DNA of 49,899 bases. Origin: Chryseobacterium potabilaquae (GTDB taxonomy: Bacteria > Bacteroidota > Bacteroidia > Flavobacteriales > Weeksellaceae). Of the stretch, positions 26,186-33,390 are shown in pieces (position 1 is the first letter of the stretch; each line of letters starts with the position of its first letter). The translations under genes and the position numbers were made by a program. Under the pieces are notes generated by a model, which saw only the letters and a list, made by a program, of their open reading frames with translations, ran no database searches and was not told the DNA's origin. The stretch lies in NCBI RefSeq assembly GCF_902728265.1, contig NZ_CACVBR010000026.1:1-49899 (forward strand), in the 5' to 3' direction.

Positions 26186-27625
26186 TTATTTTACTTTTGT
26201 AATTAATCCATTTTTATAGAGAAATATCGTGGAACAATCTATATTCTTATCTCTATTATAAACATGAATTTTCCTTGAATCCAATCCATTCATTTCACAC
26301 AACATAGGACCCTCCCAGTTATTATAAAAAATTGATTCTTTAAAGATTAGATTAGAATTTGTACTCAACTCATTAAATATATCATTATCTATACAAACCA
26401 CTCCCTCTGTAATATGATCTTTTTTTAATGCAAGCTTCAATTTACCAAACAATTCATTGTTATAGTTATGTGCATAAATCCAAGAGTTTTTAATATTGAT
26501 ATTTGTAGTAACGAGAATAAAAGTAATGCTTGCCAACACTATACTAATCGTTTGATTTCGTAGTTTGATTTTTATAAATAGATAGATAAGACCTGTGCTC
26601 ACAAATACCGTATAAAAAAGTCGGACAGCGCCTAGATTCCTATTGTCAAATCCAAAAACTGTGGGAATATATGACGAAACAGTAAACACACTTAAACCTA
26701 CCAAGGTTGAAATAAATGAAATCATACAAATTTTTTCTAAAAACTGTAGTTTATGTCTAAAATTATAATGACGGAATGTTTGGTAAATAGTTAAAGATAT
26801 AAGTAAAGCCAATATTAATTCTAAAAAGAATAATCTCTTAAAGTTTAAAAGACTTTTGTAAATTCCTACAAAAATATCTTTAAAAAATAACTTCACAGAA
26901 CATATCCCAACAAATATTACTCTATTAAAATCAAGGATCTTACTTATATCATCTCTCTGATATGAATGTACAAAGACAATAGGCTGAATAACTTTTCGAA
27001 ACACAATGATGGCACCTAATGTTACAACTAAAAACAAAATTCTTTTTCTATTATCTTTTAATAAAAAAACATGCAGCAAACACAATGGAAAAAAGATTTC
27101 ATAACTTAATACTGAAGCAATAAAAAATAATGAGCTGATAAATATTTTTTCATGAAAATAGAGATAAAAAATACTCAACGAAAAGAAAATGGTTGCTAAA
27201 TTTGAGTTTAACATGATGGGAGAAAACTGAATACTTGTCCCCAATAAAGAGCATATATATAGTAGCGTAACTAAGCTTGCAAGTTCCTTTGACAAGATTT
27301 TTTGTATGACCATATATATTGTCAGCAAGGATAGTAGAAAAAAAAACAATCCTAGAAAATAAATATTTTCATTATACTTTGAAAAAAACACTAAAGTCCC
27401 AGACACAAAACCTGATATAGGCCTGGAAGCCATAGTATAAGAATCTAGAAAAGTATGAATATATTTAAAATAAGACTCTGAAATATTTTTTGATTCATAA
27501 ACCTGACTTAGATCATCAGCTAATAACACCTTATTTTTAAAAATTGTAAAGCATATATAAAAACTATAAATAACTATGAGAATATTTAAAAATTTTAAAT
27601 AAATATTGCTTGATTTTTCTTTCAT
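26186..27625 (-). CDS. Polytopic membrane protein, GT-C glycosyltransferase-like
   Basis: 479 aa with about ten transmembrane segments between residues 10 and 375, and a soluble C-terminal tail (about 385-479). The first extracytoplasmic loop carries an acidic pair LLADDLSQVYE (Asp37-Asp38). An acidic pair in this loop is typical of GT-C fold transferases such as PMT and ArnT, which use lipid-phosphate sugars. It also has the loop MASRPISGFVSG, seen in related proteins of unknown function. There are no partner glycan genes next to it. The sequence is much more AT-rich than its neighbours and is flanked by about 190-230 bp of AT-rich spacer. Function only inferred. Confidence 0.6.
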   Translation of the reverse strand: MKEKSSNIYLKFLNILIVIYSFYICFTIFKNKVLLADDLSQVYESKNISESYFKYIHTFLDSYTMASRPISGFVSGTLVFFSKYNENIYFLGLFFFLLSLLTIYMVIQKILSKELASLVTLLYICSLLGTSIQFSPIMLNSNLATIFFSLSIFYLYFHEKIFISSLFFIASVLSYEIFFPLCLLHVFLLKDNRKRILFLVVTLGAIIVFRKVIQPIVFVHSYQRDDISKILDFNRVIFVGICSVKLFFKDIFVGIYKSLLNFKRLFFLELILALLISLTIYQTFRHYNFRHKLQFLEKICMISFISTLVGLSVFTVSSYIPTVFGFDNRNLGAVRLFYTVFVSTGLIYLFIKIKLRNQTISIVLASITFILVTTNINIKNSWIYAHNYNNELFGKLKLALKKDHITEGVVCIDNDIFNELSTNSNLIFKESIFYNNWEGPMLCEMNGLDSRKIHVYNRDKNIDCSTIFLYKNGLITKVK

Positions 27626-27814
27626 CTATGTTTTTATTTCCAATTTTAAGATTCTATTTTCCTATGAATATGTATAGTTATTTTTGCATTCTAAATAACT
27701 TACATTGATAAAAATAGACAAACAAAATATTTTTGAATAATAGATTACTATTTTATTAAACAAGTAAAATGACAACCAGAGAACTTATATACAATAAGCC
27801 CAACATATAAAAAA

Positions 27815-28609
27815 CTATATTGCTACAGGAGCCTTGATCCCTGGATAAGGATCATAATTTTCAAGAACAAAATCTTCAAAATTAAAATCAAAAATATCTT
27901 TGATTTCAGAATTTAATTGTATTGAGGGTAATGGCCTAGGAGTCCTTGAAAGCTGAGTTCTTACTTGTTCAACATGATTATTATAGATATGAACATCTCC
28001 AAAACTATGAATATAGTCACCTACTTGTAAATCACAAACCTGAGCCACCATCATTAATAAAAGAGCATAGCTTGCAATATTAAATGGTACTCCTAGAAAA
28101 ACATCAGCACTTCTCTGATATAGCTGGAGAGATAACTTTCCATCGGCTACATAAAATTGAAATAATGCATGACAAGGTGCCAATGCCATATTAGGAATTT
28201 CAGCTACATTCCATGCGGATACAATCAATCTTCTGGAATCCGGATTTTTCCGGATTTGATCAATAACTTCTGTAATCTGATCAACCACTTTCCCATCTGC
28301 TCCATTCCAACTTCTCCACTGAGCTCCATAGACCGGCCCAAGATCTCCCTTTTCATCTGCCCATTCATCCCAAATTGAGACTCCATTATCTTTTAAATAT
28401 TGAATATTAGTATCTCCTTTCAAGAACCATAACAACTCATAAATAATAGACTTCAAATGCACTTTTTTGGTTGTCACTAAAGGAAAACCTTTTGATAAAT
28501 CATATCTTAGCTGATATCCAAAAACACTTCTTGTTCCTGTCCCCGTTCTATCTGTTTTGTCAGTCCCATTATCAATAATGTGCTGTAAAAGATCTAAATA
28601 ATTTTGCAT
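27815..28609 (-). CDS. thyA: Thymidylate synthase
   Basis: 264 aa from the ATG at 28609, the length of the E. coli enzyme. A start 8 codons further out (28633) would fall inside the -7 box, which rules it out. Catalytic Cys146 is in [12 protein letters not shown]. The folate- and dUMP-binding segments [61 protein letters not shown] and GDVHIYNNH are all present, and it ends APVAI. It makes dTMP from dUMP with methylenetetrahydrofolate. A dihydrofolate reductase gene is not adjacent. Confidence 0.97.
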   Translation of the reverse strand: MQNYLDLLQHIIDNGTDKTDRTGTGTRSVFGYQLRYDLSKGFPLVTTKKVHLKSIIYELLWFLKGDTNIQYLKDNGVSIWDEWADEKGDLGPVYGAQWRSWNGADGKVVDQITEVIDQIRKNPDSRRLIVSAWNVAEIPNMALAPCHALFQFYVADGKLSLQLYQRSADVFLGVPFNIASYALLLMMVAQVCDLQVGDYIHSFGDVHIYNNHVEQVRTQLSRTPRPLPSIQLNSEIKDIFDFNFEDFVLENYDPYPGIKAPVAI

Positions 28610-28630
28610 TTGAAGAGTAATTTTAAAGTC

Positions 28631-28665
28631 CAAAGTTAAGGAATCAAATTATTTTATACATCAAA
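28631..28665 (-). promoter_or_regulatory. thyA promoter (TTTG/TAACTTTG)
   Basis: The minus strand has TTTG (28665-28662), 23 nt, and TAACTTTG (28638-28631), an exact TAnnTTTG match 21 bp upstream of the ATG at 28609. Confidence 0.6.
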
Positions 28666-28681
28666 TAATATAATTATAATT

Positions 28682-29122
28682 TTACCAAATATTTTCGATA
28701 CTTTGATTTGTACTATTAATCATAAACTGCTGATCAACCTTCAGCCCCATCATTACTTTCGCCAAGGGAGAATCTGCAGAAATCGTCATAATTTTTTGAT
28801 TATCAAATATAATTTCCCCCATAGAAACAGAAATATAAAAGATTCCTTTATTGGTTTTCACCAACGCTCCATTGGATACTTTTAAAGAATGAGTAGGGTT
28901 CATCTTTTTTATTAAATTCTGCTGCTGTAAAGCTTCATTTAATTGTCTTTGCAAATTATTAATCTCTTGTTGGAGCATTTCACGTCCTGTTTCATACTTA
29001 TCTCCCATAGAACTTTTAGTATCATTATTCGAATCTCTAGTTTCTTCTATAAGCTTTTCAAAATTTTGAATTTTATCAGCAATTTTCATGCTTACCATCT
29101 GCAATATTTCTTGTTTATTCAT
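28682..29122 (-). CDS. GreA-like coiled-coil protein
   Basis: 146 aa from the ATG at 29122. The N-terminal half is a long antiparallel coiled coil (residues about 8-75), with a tip TRDSNNDTKSSMGDKYETGREM resembling the acidic tip of GreA/GreB. The C-terminal half (about 85-140) is a small beta domain (VKTNKGIFYISVSMGEIIFD, ISADSPLAKVMMGLK), also GreA-like. Flavobacterial members are often carried in databases under the misleading name 3-oxoacyl-ACP synthase; nothing in the sequence supports that. A role at RNA polymerase is a fold-based inference. Confidence 0.65.
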   Translation of the reverse strand: MNKQEILQMVSMKIADKIQNFEKLIEETRDSNNDTKSSMGDKYETGREMLQQEINNLQRQLNEALQQQNLIKKMNPTHSLKVSNGALVKTNKGIFYISVSMGEIIFDNQKIMTISADSPLAKVMMGLKVDQQFMINSTNQSIENIW

Positions 29123-29218
29123 GTCTCTATAATTTTCAAGCAAAAATCATATTCATCACCACTATTGAAAACAGATAATAGTATATCCTTATTTTTGCTA
29201 CCCATAAAAATATAAATT

Positions 29219-30565
29219 TTATTTCTCGAATACTACAAAGTCTGATATGTTGAAATGAAATTCTTTTCCGGTATCAAAATTTCTGTTTGTATGACTAAAA
29301 GCCTCTCTAAATGTACCCGAAAGATTTTCATCTTGAATCGTAAAATTCACAGGGTCTTTTGACATATTCAAGACAACCAGCACTTCATTCTTCCCGTTTT
29401 TTCTTATGTATGCAAGAATTTTATCATTCGCCGTAGTATTCAGAAAATAAGTTTTGGCCTTTGTATCACCTCCCCTTAAGGCCGGATTTGATTCTTTTAA
29501 ATTCAGTAATGTCTTATAGAAATCTGCAACTTGGTAAGCATTTCCCCATTCTATAGGATCTTTTTCAAAAAATTCCAACCTTTTCAAATTTGGAAGTTCT
29601 TGCCCTGAATATAATAATGGAACTCCATTCCAGGTAATCGAAAATACAGCCATTGGTTTAGTTATTACTCCATACTTTTCATATTCTGTTCCATTCCAAG
29701 AATTTTCGTCATGATTTGTTGTAAACCAAGCCCTCATTGATGTATCCCCAATATTGGAATAGTCCATCAATAAATCTTTCAACCCCTGAAGTGATTCATT
29801 ATTTTTGTAATAATCAGCAGATTTATGCATCCATCTCCATGAATAGCTTGCATCAAATACTTTTCCATATTCAGGATTTTCTAATTCATCATATTCTCCT
29901 AGCCAAAAAAGCGGTTTTAATATTTCAACTTGAGGTCTTGCTTGCTCCCAAAAATCAACCTCCACCCAAGCAGCGAGGTCACATCTAAACCCATCAATAT
30001 CTGCTTCTCTGACCCAAAATTTCATTGCTTCAATCATCTTCATTCTCATCTCTTGATTTTTGTAATCCAATTCAATAATATCATCCATACCAGAAGCTTT
30101 ATGAAATTGGCCATCCGGATCTTTAAGATAAAATTCAGGATGTTGCTTTGTCCAAACATGGTCCCATCCTGTATGATTTGCCACCCAATCAATAATTACT
30201 TTAAACCCTGATTTATGAGCTTCTTTGACTAGGTGTTTAAAGTCGTCTAATGTACCCAATTCAGGATTAACAGATGTATAATCCGCAGCAGCATATGGAC
30301 TTCCTAAACTCCCTTTTTTGTTTTCCTGAGCAATCGGAGTTATGGGCATAAACCAAAGAGTTTTAATACCCATTGATTTTAATCGAGGCATTTCTTTTTC
30401 AAAAGCTTTAAAAGTTCCCTCTTGTGTATATTGCCGTACGTTTACTTCGTAAATATTGGTTGTATGTTTCCATTCGTTGGGTAATTCCATAGTACTTTTT
30501 ATATTTGATTTGCTGCAAGAAATAATTCCCAGAACAAGTATAGCTAATAAAATTAATTTTTTCAT
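29219..30565 (-). CDS. GH13 alpha-amylase family lipoprotein
   Basis: 448 aa. The lipobox IISC puts lipid on Cys17. A single (beta/alpha)8 catalytic domain covers about 35-380. Conserved GH13 regions: DWVANH (126-131), nucleophile Asp196 in DGFRCD, acid/base Glu224 in WLGEYDE, and the transition-state stabiliser Asp286 in TTNHDEN. A short beta domain ends the protein (ILAYIRKNGKNEVLVVLNMS). It hydrolyses alpha-glucans, most likely short maltooligosaccharides, in the periplasm or on the surface. It is not near the SusCD genes, so there is no reason to couple them. A -7 box lies 14 bp upstream of its ATG. Confidence 0.92.
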   Translation of the reverse strand: MKKLILLAILVLGIISCSKSNIKSTMELPNEWKHTTNIYEVNVRQYTQEGTFKAFEKEMPRLKSMGIKTLWFMPITPIAQENKKGSLGSPYAAADYTSVNPELGTLDDFKHLVKEAHKSGFKVIIDWVANHTGWDHVWTKQHPEFYLKDPDGQFHKASGMDDIIELDYKNQEMRMKMIEAMKFWVREADIDGFRCDLAAWVEVDFWEQARPQVEILKPLFWLGEYDELENPEYGKVFDASYSWRWMHKSADYYKNNESLQGLKDLLMDYSNIGDTSMRAWFTTNHDENSWNGTEYEKYGVITKPMAVFSITWNGVPLLYSGQELPNLKRLEFFEKDPIEWGNAYQVADFYKTLLNLKESNPALRGGDTKAKTYFLNTTANDKILAYIRKNGKNEVLVVLNMSKDPVNFTIQDENLSGTFREAFSHTNRNFDTGKEFHFNISDFVVFEK

Positions 30566-30579
30566 TAATCTGCTTTTAA

Positions 30580-30587
30580 CAAAAATA
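30580..30587 (-). promoter_or_regulatory. -7 promoter box of the amylase gene
   Basis: TATTTTTG on the minus strand fits TAnnTTTG, 14 bp upstream of the ATG at 30565. No -33 TTTG was found. Confidence 0.45.
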
Positions 30588-30670
30588 AAAATTTAACGAT
30601 TAAAATAGAATAAAATACACAACATTTACTATAAAATATTAAAAAAATATACGACTTAATCTTCTAAATA

Positions 30671-30710
30671 ATAAAGGAGCCCGTTTTATTATAAACGGGC
30701 TCCTTTATTG
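30671..30710. terminator. Very strong hairpin terminator
   Basis: A perfect 17-bp stem (AATAAAGGAGCCCGTTT / AAACGGGCTCCTTTATT) with a 6-nt loop follows the stop of the pRiA4b-like gene. Confidence 0.9.
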
Positions 30711-30723
30711 TATATATCATTCT

Positions 30724-31317
30724 CTATCTTTCTTCATTATCATCTTCATCATCGAAAACATCATCATTATAATCTTCTTCCTCCTCATCATCAAAATTAT
30801 CATCTTCGTCTGAGAAGTTAGCATTACCTCCGAAATCATCATCGAAACTAAAGTCATCATCCATTAAAGGCATTGCCGATTTTTTCTTTGAACCTCCTGT
30901 ACTTCCATTTTTACTAGGAGCCTTTAAAGGAACATTTCCAAATCTATAGACCGTAATTGGATAGTTTACCCCCTTAGTTTCTTCGATAACTTCAACCAAT
31001 TCACAGAAAAATTCCCAAAGGTCGAGTAATCCATATTGAAATTGGGCTTTATCGCCCTTGCTCTGGAAAGCTTCATCAATATATACATCCGACATAATTT
31101 CTCCATCTCCGTCATCGCTCATATCTTCAAGGGGAACACTTTTTACTATCGTCCCATCTTCTTCCAATAAATTAAAAGTTGAAAGCTCATCACCTTGTAG
31201 GCTAAAAGCACTTTTAATTCCTAAATGTAGGTTCCATAGTGTTTGCTTTCCTTTTACTTCAATGTCACGGAAAATATTCTCTTTCGCATCTAATATTACG
31301 CGGACCTTATAAACCAT
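30724..31317 (-). CDS. pRiA4b ORF3-like protein with acidic tail
   Basis: 197 aa. The first ~130 residues match the PRiA4_ORF3 fold (YKVRVILDAKENIFRDIEVK, TLWNLHLGIKSAFSL, FNLLEEDG, DLWEFFCELVEVIEE), a ubiquitin-like fold also found as a passenger in some transposons. A basic linker (GGSKKKS) leads to a tail of about 45 residues that is almost all Asp and Glu (FDDEEEEDYNDDVFDDEDD). Nothing nearby is a transposon, and the gene has its own promoter and terminator, so it is a resident gene in this genome. The function is unknown. Confidence 0.78.
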   Translation of the reverse strand: MVYKVRVILDAKENIFRDIEVKGKQTLWNLHLGIKSAFSLQGDELSTFNLLEEDGTIVKSVPLEDMSDDGDGEIMSDVYIDEAFQSKGDKAQFQYGLLDLWEFFCELVEVIEETKGVNYPITVYRFGNVPLKAPSKNGSTGGSKKKSAMPLMDDDFSFDDDFGGNANFSDEDDNFDDEEEEDYNDDVFDDEDDNEER

Positions 31318-31369
31318 ATCAGTTCTTCAATTACTTTTTTTGCGTTTATGTTTATGATAATCTCTGTTG

Positions 31370-31398
31370 CAAATATATAATAAATGAGATGTGACAAA
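31370..31398 (-). promoter_or_regulatory. Promoter of the pRiA4b-like gene
   Basis: On the minus strand TTTG (31398-31395), a 17-nt spacer, and TATATTTG (31377-31370) match the Bacteroidota promoter. The leader would be about 45 nt. Confidence 0.6.
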
Positions 31399-31451
31399 AA
31401 AATATTTCATTATTTTTTAAAATATTTTTTTTCCTTACATTTTGCCAAAAA

Positions 31452-32483
31452 TTATCTGCTTTTCTCCAACATGAAACTAAATTTAGTCCCCTCCAGATAA
31501 ACACTTTCTACCGTAATATTTTCATTATGAGCTTCTAAAATATGTTTTACGATGGCCAAACCTAGTCCCGAACCACCTTCTCTTCTACTTCTACTGGTTT
31601 CCACACGATAAAATCTTTCAAAAATCCTAGGTAAAATTTCAGATTTTATCCCCATTCCATTGTCTATTACTTCTACCAATACTTTATTTTTCAGAATACT
31701 TGTTTTTACTATCACTTTTGCTTCTTGCCTATTTGCATAATGAATAGCATTAGATAATAAATTGATAAATACTTGTGATATCTTCTGTTTATCTGCTTCT
31801 ACAAATATTTGGGGATGTAAAGTATGAAGTTGTAATACCGTATTGTGCTTTACAGCTTCAAGATCAAGAAGGTCAAATATTTCTTTAATCAATAGGTTTA
31901 CGTCAAACTTGGAAATAGTAAGATTAATTTCTCCCGCCTCAAGTCGATTGATCATATCAAGATCTGTAACAATAGCAATAAGTCTCTCAAGAGATTTATC
32001 CACTCTCTCCAAATATTTATCGCGGATAGCCAGATTTTCGACTCCTCCATCTCTCAATGTTTCTACATATCCTTGAATTGAAAATAATGGAGTTTTAAGC
32101 TCATGCGAAATATTTCCAATATATTCTTTACGATACCCTTCCATTTGTTTCATCATATCAATCTCAGTCATTTGTTGCTGATTAAGATCCGAGAAACGTT
32201 CTCCCAATTCCCTAATGGTAATATTTTCATCTTGGCTATGAACTATTTTCTGCGGTAAAATCTGAGAAATTCCGCGTACTTGCTTTTTTCCATAATAATT
32301 AAAAAGCAATTCCAACACCACACAATTAATGATAAAAATAAAAATGAGACAAACCAAAAAGCCAACTTTAAAGAAAGGGGTTTGATAATAAATCTCCTTT
32401 AGTGAATCAAAAATGATCACCAAAAGAAGCATTAGCATTGTCAAGAGACAAGAGGCAACGAGAGTAAGTCTGTAAAATTTCAA
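31452..32483 (-). CDS. Sensor histidine kinase, PhoR-like
   Basis: 343 aa. Two transmembrane helices (about 8-26 and 39-60) enclose a very short external loop of about 12 residues, so sensing is probably not through a large periplasmic domain. A linker helix leads to the HisKA domain with the phospho-acceptor His127 in NISHELKTPLFS. The HATPase domain follows: N-box FINLLSNAIHYAN, G1 VIDNGMGI, F-box RIFERFYRVE, G2 GGSGLGLAIVKHI. The closest type is PhoR, which senses through the phosphate transporter. It lies 42 bp downstream of the response regulator and is cotranscribed. Confidence 0.92.
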   Translation of the reverse strand: MKFYRLTLVASCLLTMLMLLLVIIFDSLKEIYYQTPFFKVGFLVCLIFIFIINCVVLELLFNYYGKKQVRGISQILPQKIVHSQDENITIRELGERFSDLNQQQMTEIDMMKQMEGYRKEYIGNISHELKTPLFSIQGYVETLRDGGVENLAIRDKYLERVDKSLERLIAIVTDLDMINRLEAGEINLTISKFDVNLLIKEIFDLLDLEAVKHNTVLQLHTLHPQIFVEADKQKISQVFINLLSNAIHYANRQEAKVIVKTSILKNKVLVEVIDNGMGIKSEILPRIFERFYRVETSRSRREGGSGLGLAIVKHILEAHNENITVESVYLEGTKFSFMLEKSR

Positions 32484-32525
32484 TTTTACAAAGATTTAAT
32501 AGGTTAATAGTGAGGAACTTTAGTG

Positions 32526-33203
32526 CTAAACAATAAGTTTATACCCGATTCCTTTTAGTGTCTGGATTGTATTGATTCCCAATTTTTCTCTTAGTCTTCT
32601 AATATGAACATCGATTGTTCTCTCTCCTACTATCACGTCATTACCCCAAACTTTCTCAAGAATTTCTTCTCTTTTGAACACTTTTTCTGTATTTGAGGCT
32701 AAAAGATAAAGCAAATCAAATTCTTTTTTAGGAAGTAAAAATTGTTGGTCATTTTTTGAAACTCTAAAATTATCTTTATCAATCACTAAATCTCCTATTT
32801 CTATTAATTTACTATTATCAGAAACCTGAGAAGTTAATTGCAATAAAGCGTTCACTTTAGATATCAAAATTTTAGGTTTGATCAACTTCACAATATAGTC
32901 GTTTGCTCCAGCTTGAAACCCCGCCAACTGTGAAAACTCTTCACTCCTTGCCGAAAGAAAAACAATAAGGGTCTTTTGAAGTTCTTTTACTTTACGTAAT
33001 TCTTGGCAAGTTTCAATGCCATCTTTTTCTGGCATCATGACATCTAATAATATAAGATCAGGGATAATTTCTTTAGCTTTATCTATACCTTCATTGCCAT
33101 TGGTAGCAGTATAAATATCATAGCCTTCTTTTTCTAAATTATAAGACAGTATCTCTAAAATATCCAGCTCATCATCTATTAAGAGTATTTTCTTTTGATT
33201 CAT
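32526..33203 (-). CDS. OmpR/PhoB-family response regulator (K-L at the conserved K-P site)
   Basis: 225 aa from the ATG at 33203. The upstream TTG at 33224 lies within the promoter box and cannot be used. Receiver residues: Asp10-Asp11, phospho-acceptor Asp54 in LILLDVMMP, Ser84, and Lys106. The residue after Lys106 is Leu, codon TTG (NDYIVKLIKP), where nearly all family members have Pro forming a cis peptide bond. The winged-helix DNA-binding domain covers about 125-223 (KKEFDLLYLLASN, RTIDVHIRRLREKLG, IQTLKGIGYKLIV). With the kinase it probably controls the divergent TonB receptor genes; that link is positional. Confidence 0.92.
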   Translation of the reverse strand: MNQKKILLIDDELDILEILSYNLEKEGYDIYTATNGNEGIDKAKEIIPDLILLDVMMPEKDGIETCQELRKVKELQKTLIVFLSARSEEFSQLAGFQAGANDYIVKLIKPKILISKVNALLQLTSQVSDNSKLIEIGDLVIDKDNFRVSKNDQQFLLPKKEFDLLYLLASNTEKVFKREEILEKVWGNDVIVGERTIDVHIRRLREKLGINTIQTLKGIGYKLIV

Positions 33204-33221
33204 GTTCGTTTTTTGCTGATT

Positions 33222-33256
33222 CAAAGTTAATCATTTTTAAATCACAGATTAACAAA
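33222..33256 (-). promoter_or_regulatory. Promoter of the two-component operon
   Basis: On the minus strand TTTG (33256-33253), 23 nt, and TAACTTTG (33229-33222), an exact -7 match. The ATG at 33203 then has an 18-nt leader. Confidence 0.6.
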
Positions 33257-33284
33257 ACGTTCATCGTTTACATAAAGTTAACAA
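33249..33284. promoter_or_regulatory. Repeat-rich segment in the regulator/TonB-receptor divergent region
   Basis: TTAACAA occurs at 33249 and again at 33278, and the two heptads CGTTCAT and CGTTTAC stand in tandem at 33258-33271. OmpR/PhoB-type regulators bind tandem repeats, so this is a reasonable place for their operator, and it overlaps the -33 region of the two-component promoter. Low confidence, by eye only. Confidence 0.3.
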
Positions 33285-33390
33285 TAATCCTTATTTCTTA
33301 ATATTTTATTAAAAATTAATTAAATTTTAATAAACCATTTACCTTAATAATCTTTTCTTCCTTTGCAGCGAAAGAATATAGTAAAAAGAA

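Noticed and set aside
28682..29122. 3-oxoacyl-ACP synthase, the name carried by many relatives
   Set aside because: At 146 aa it has no thiolase fold, no catalytic Cys-His-His; its coiled coil and beta domain are GreA-like.
30724..31317. Transposon passenger gene
   Set aside because: The pRiA4b-ORF3/TnpR-like name suggests a transposon, but no transposase or inverted repeats flank it and it has its own promoter and terminator.
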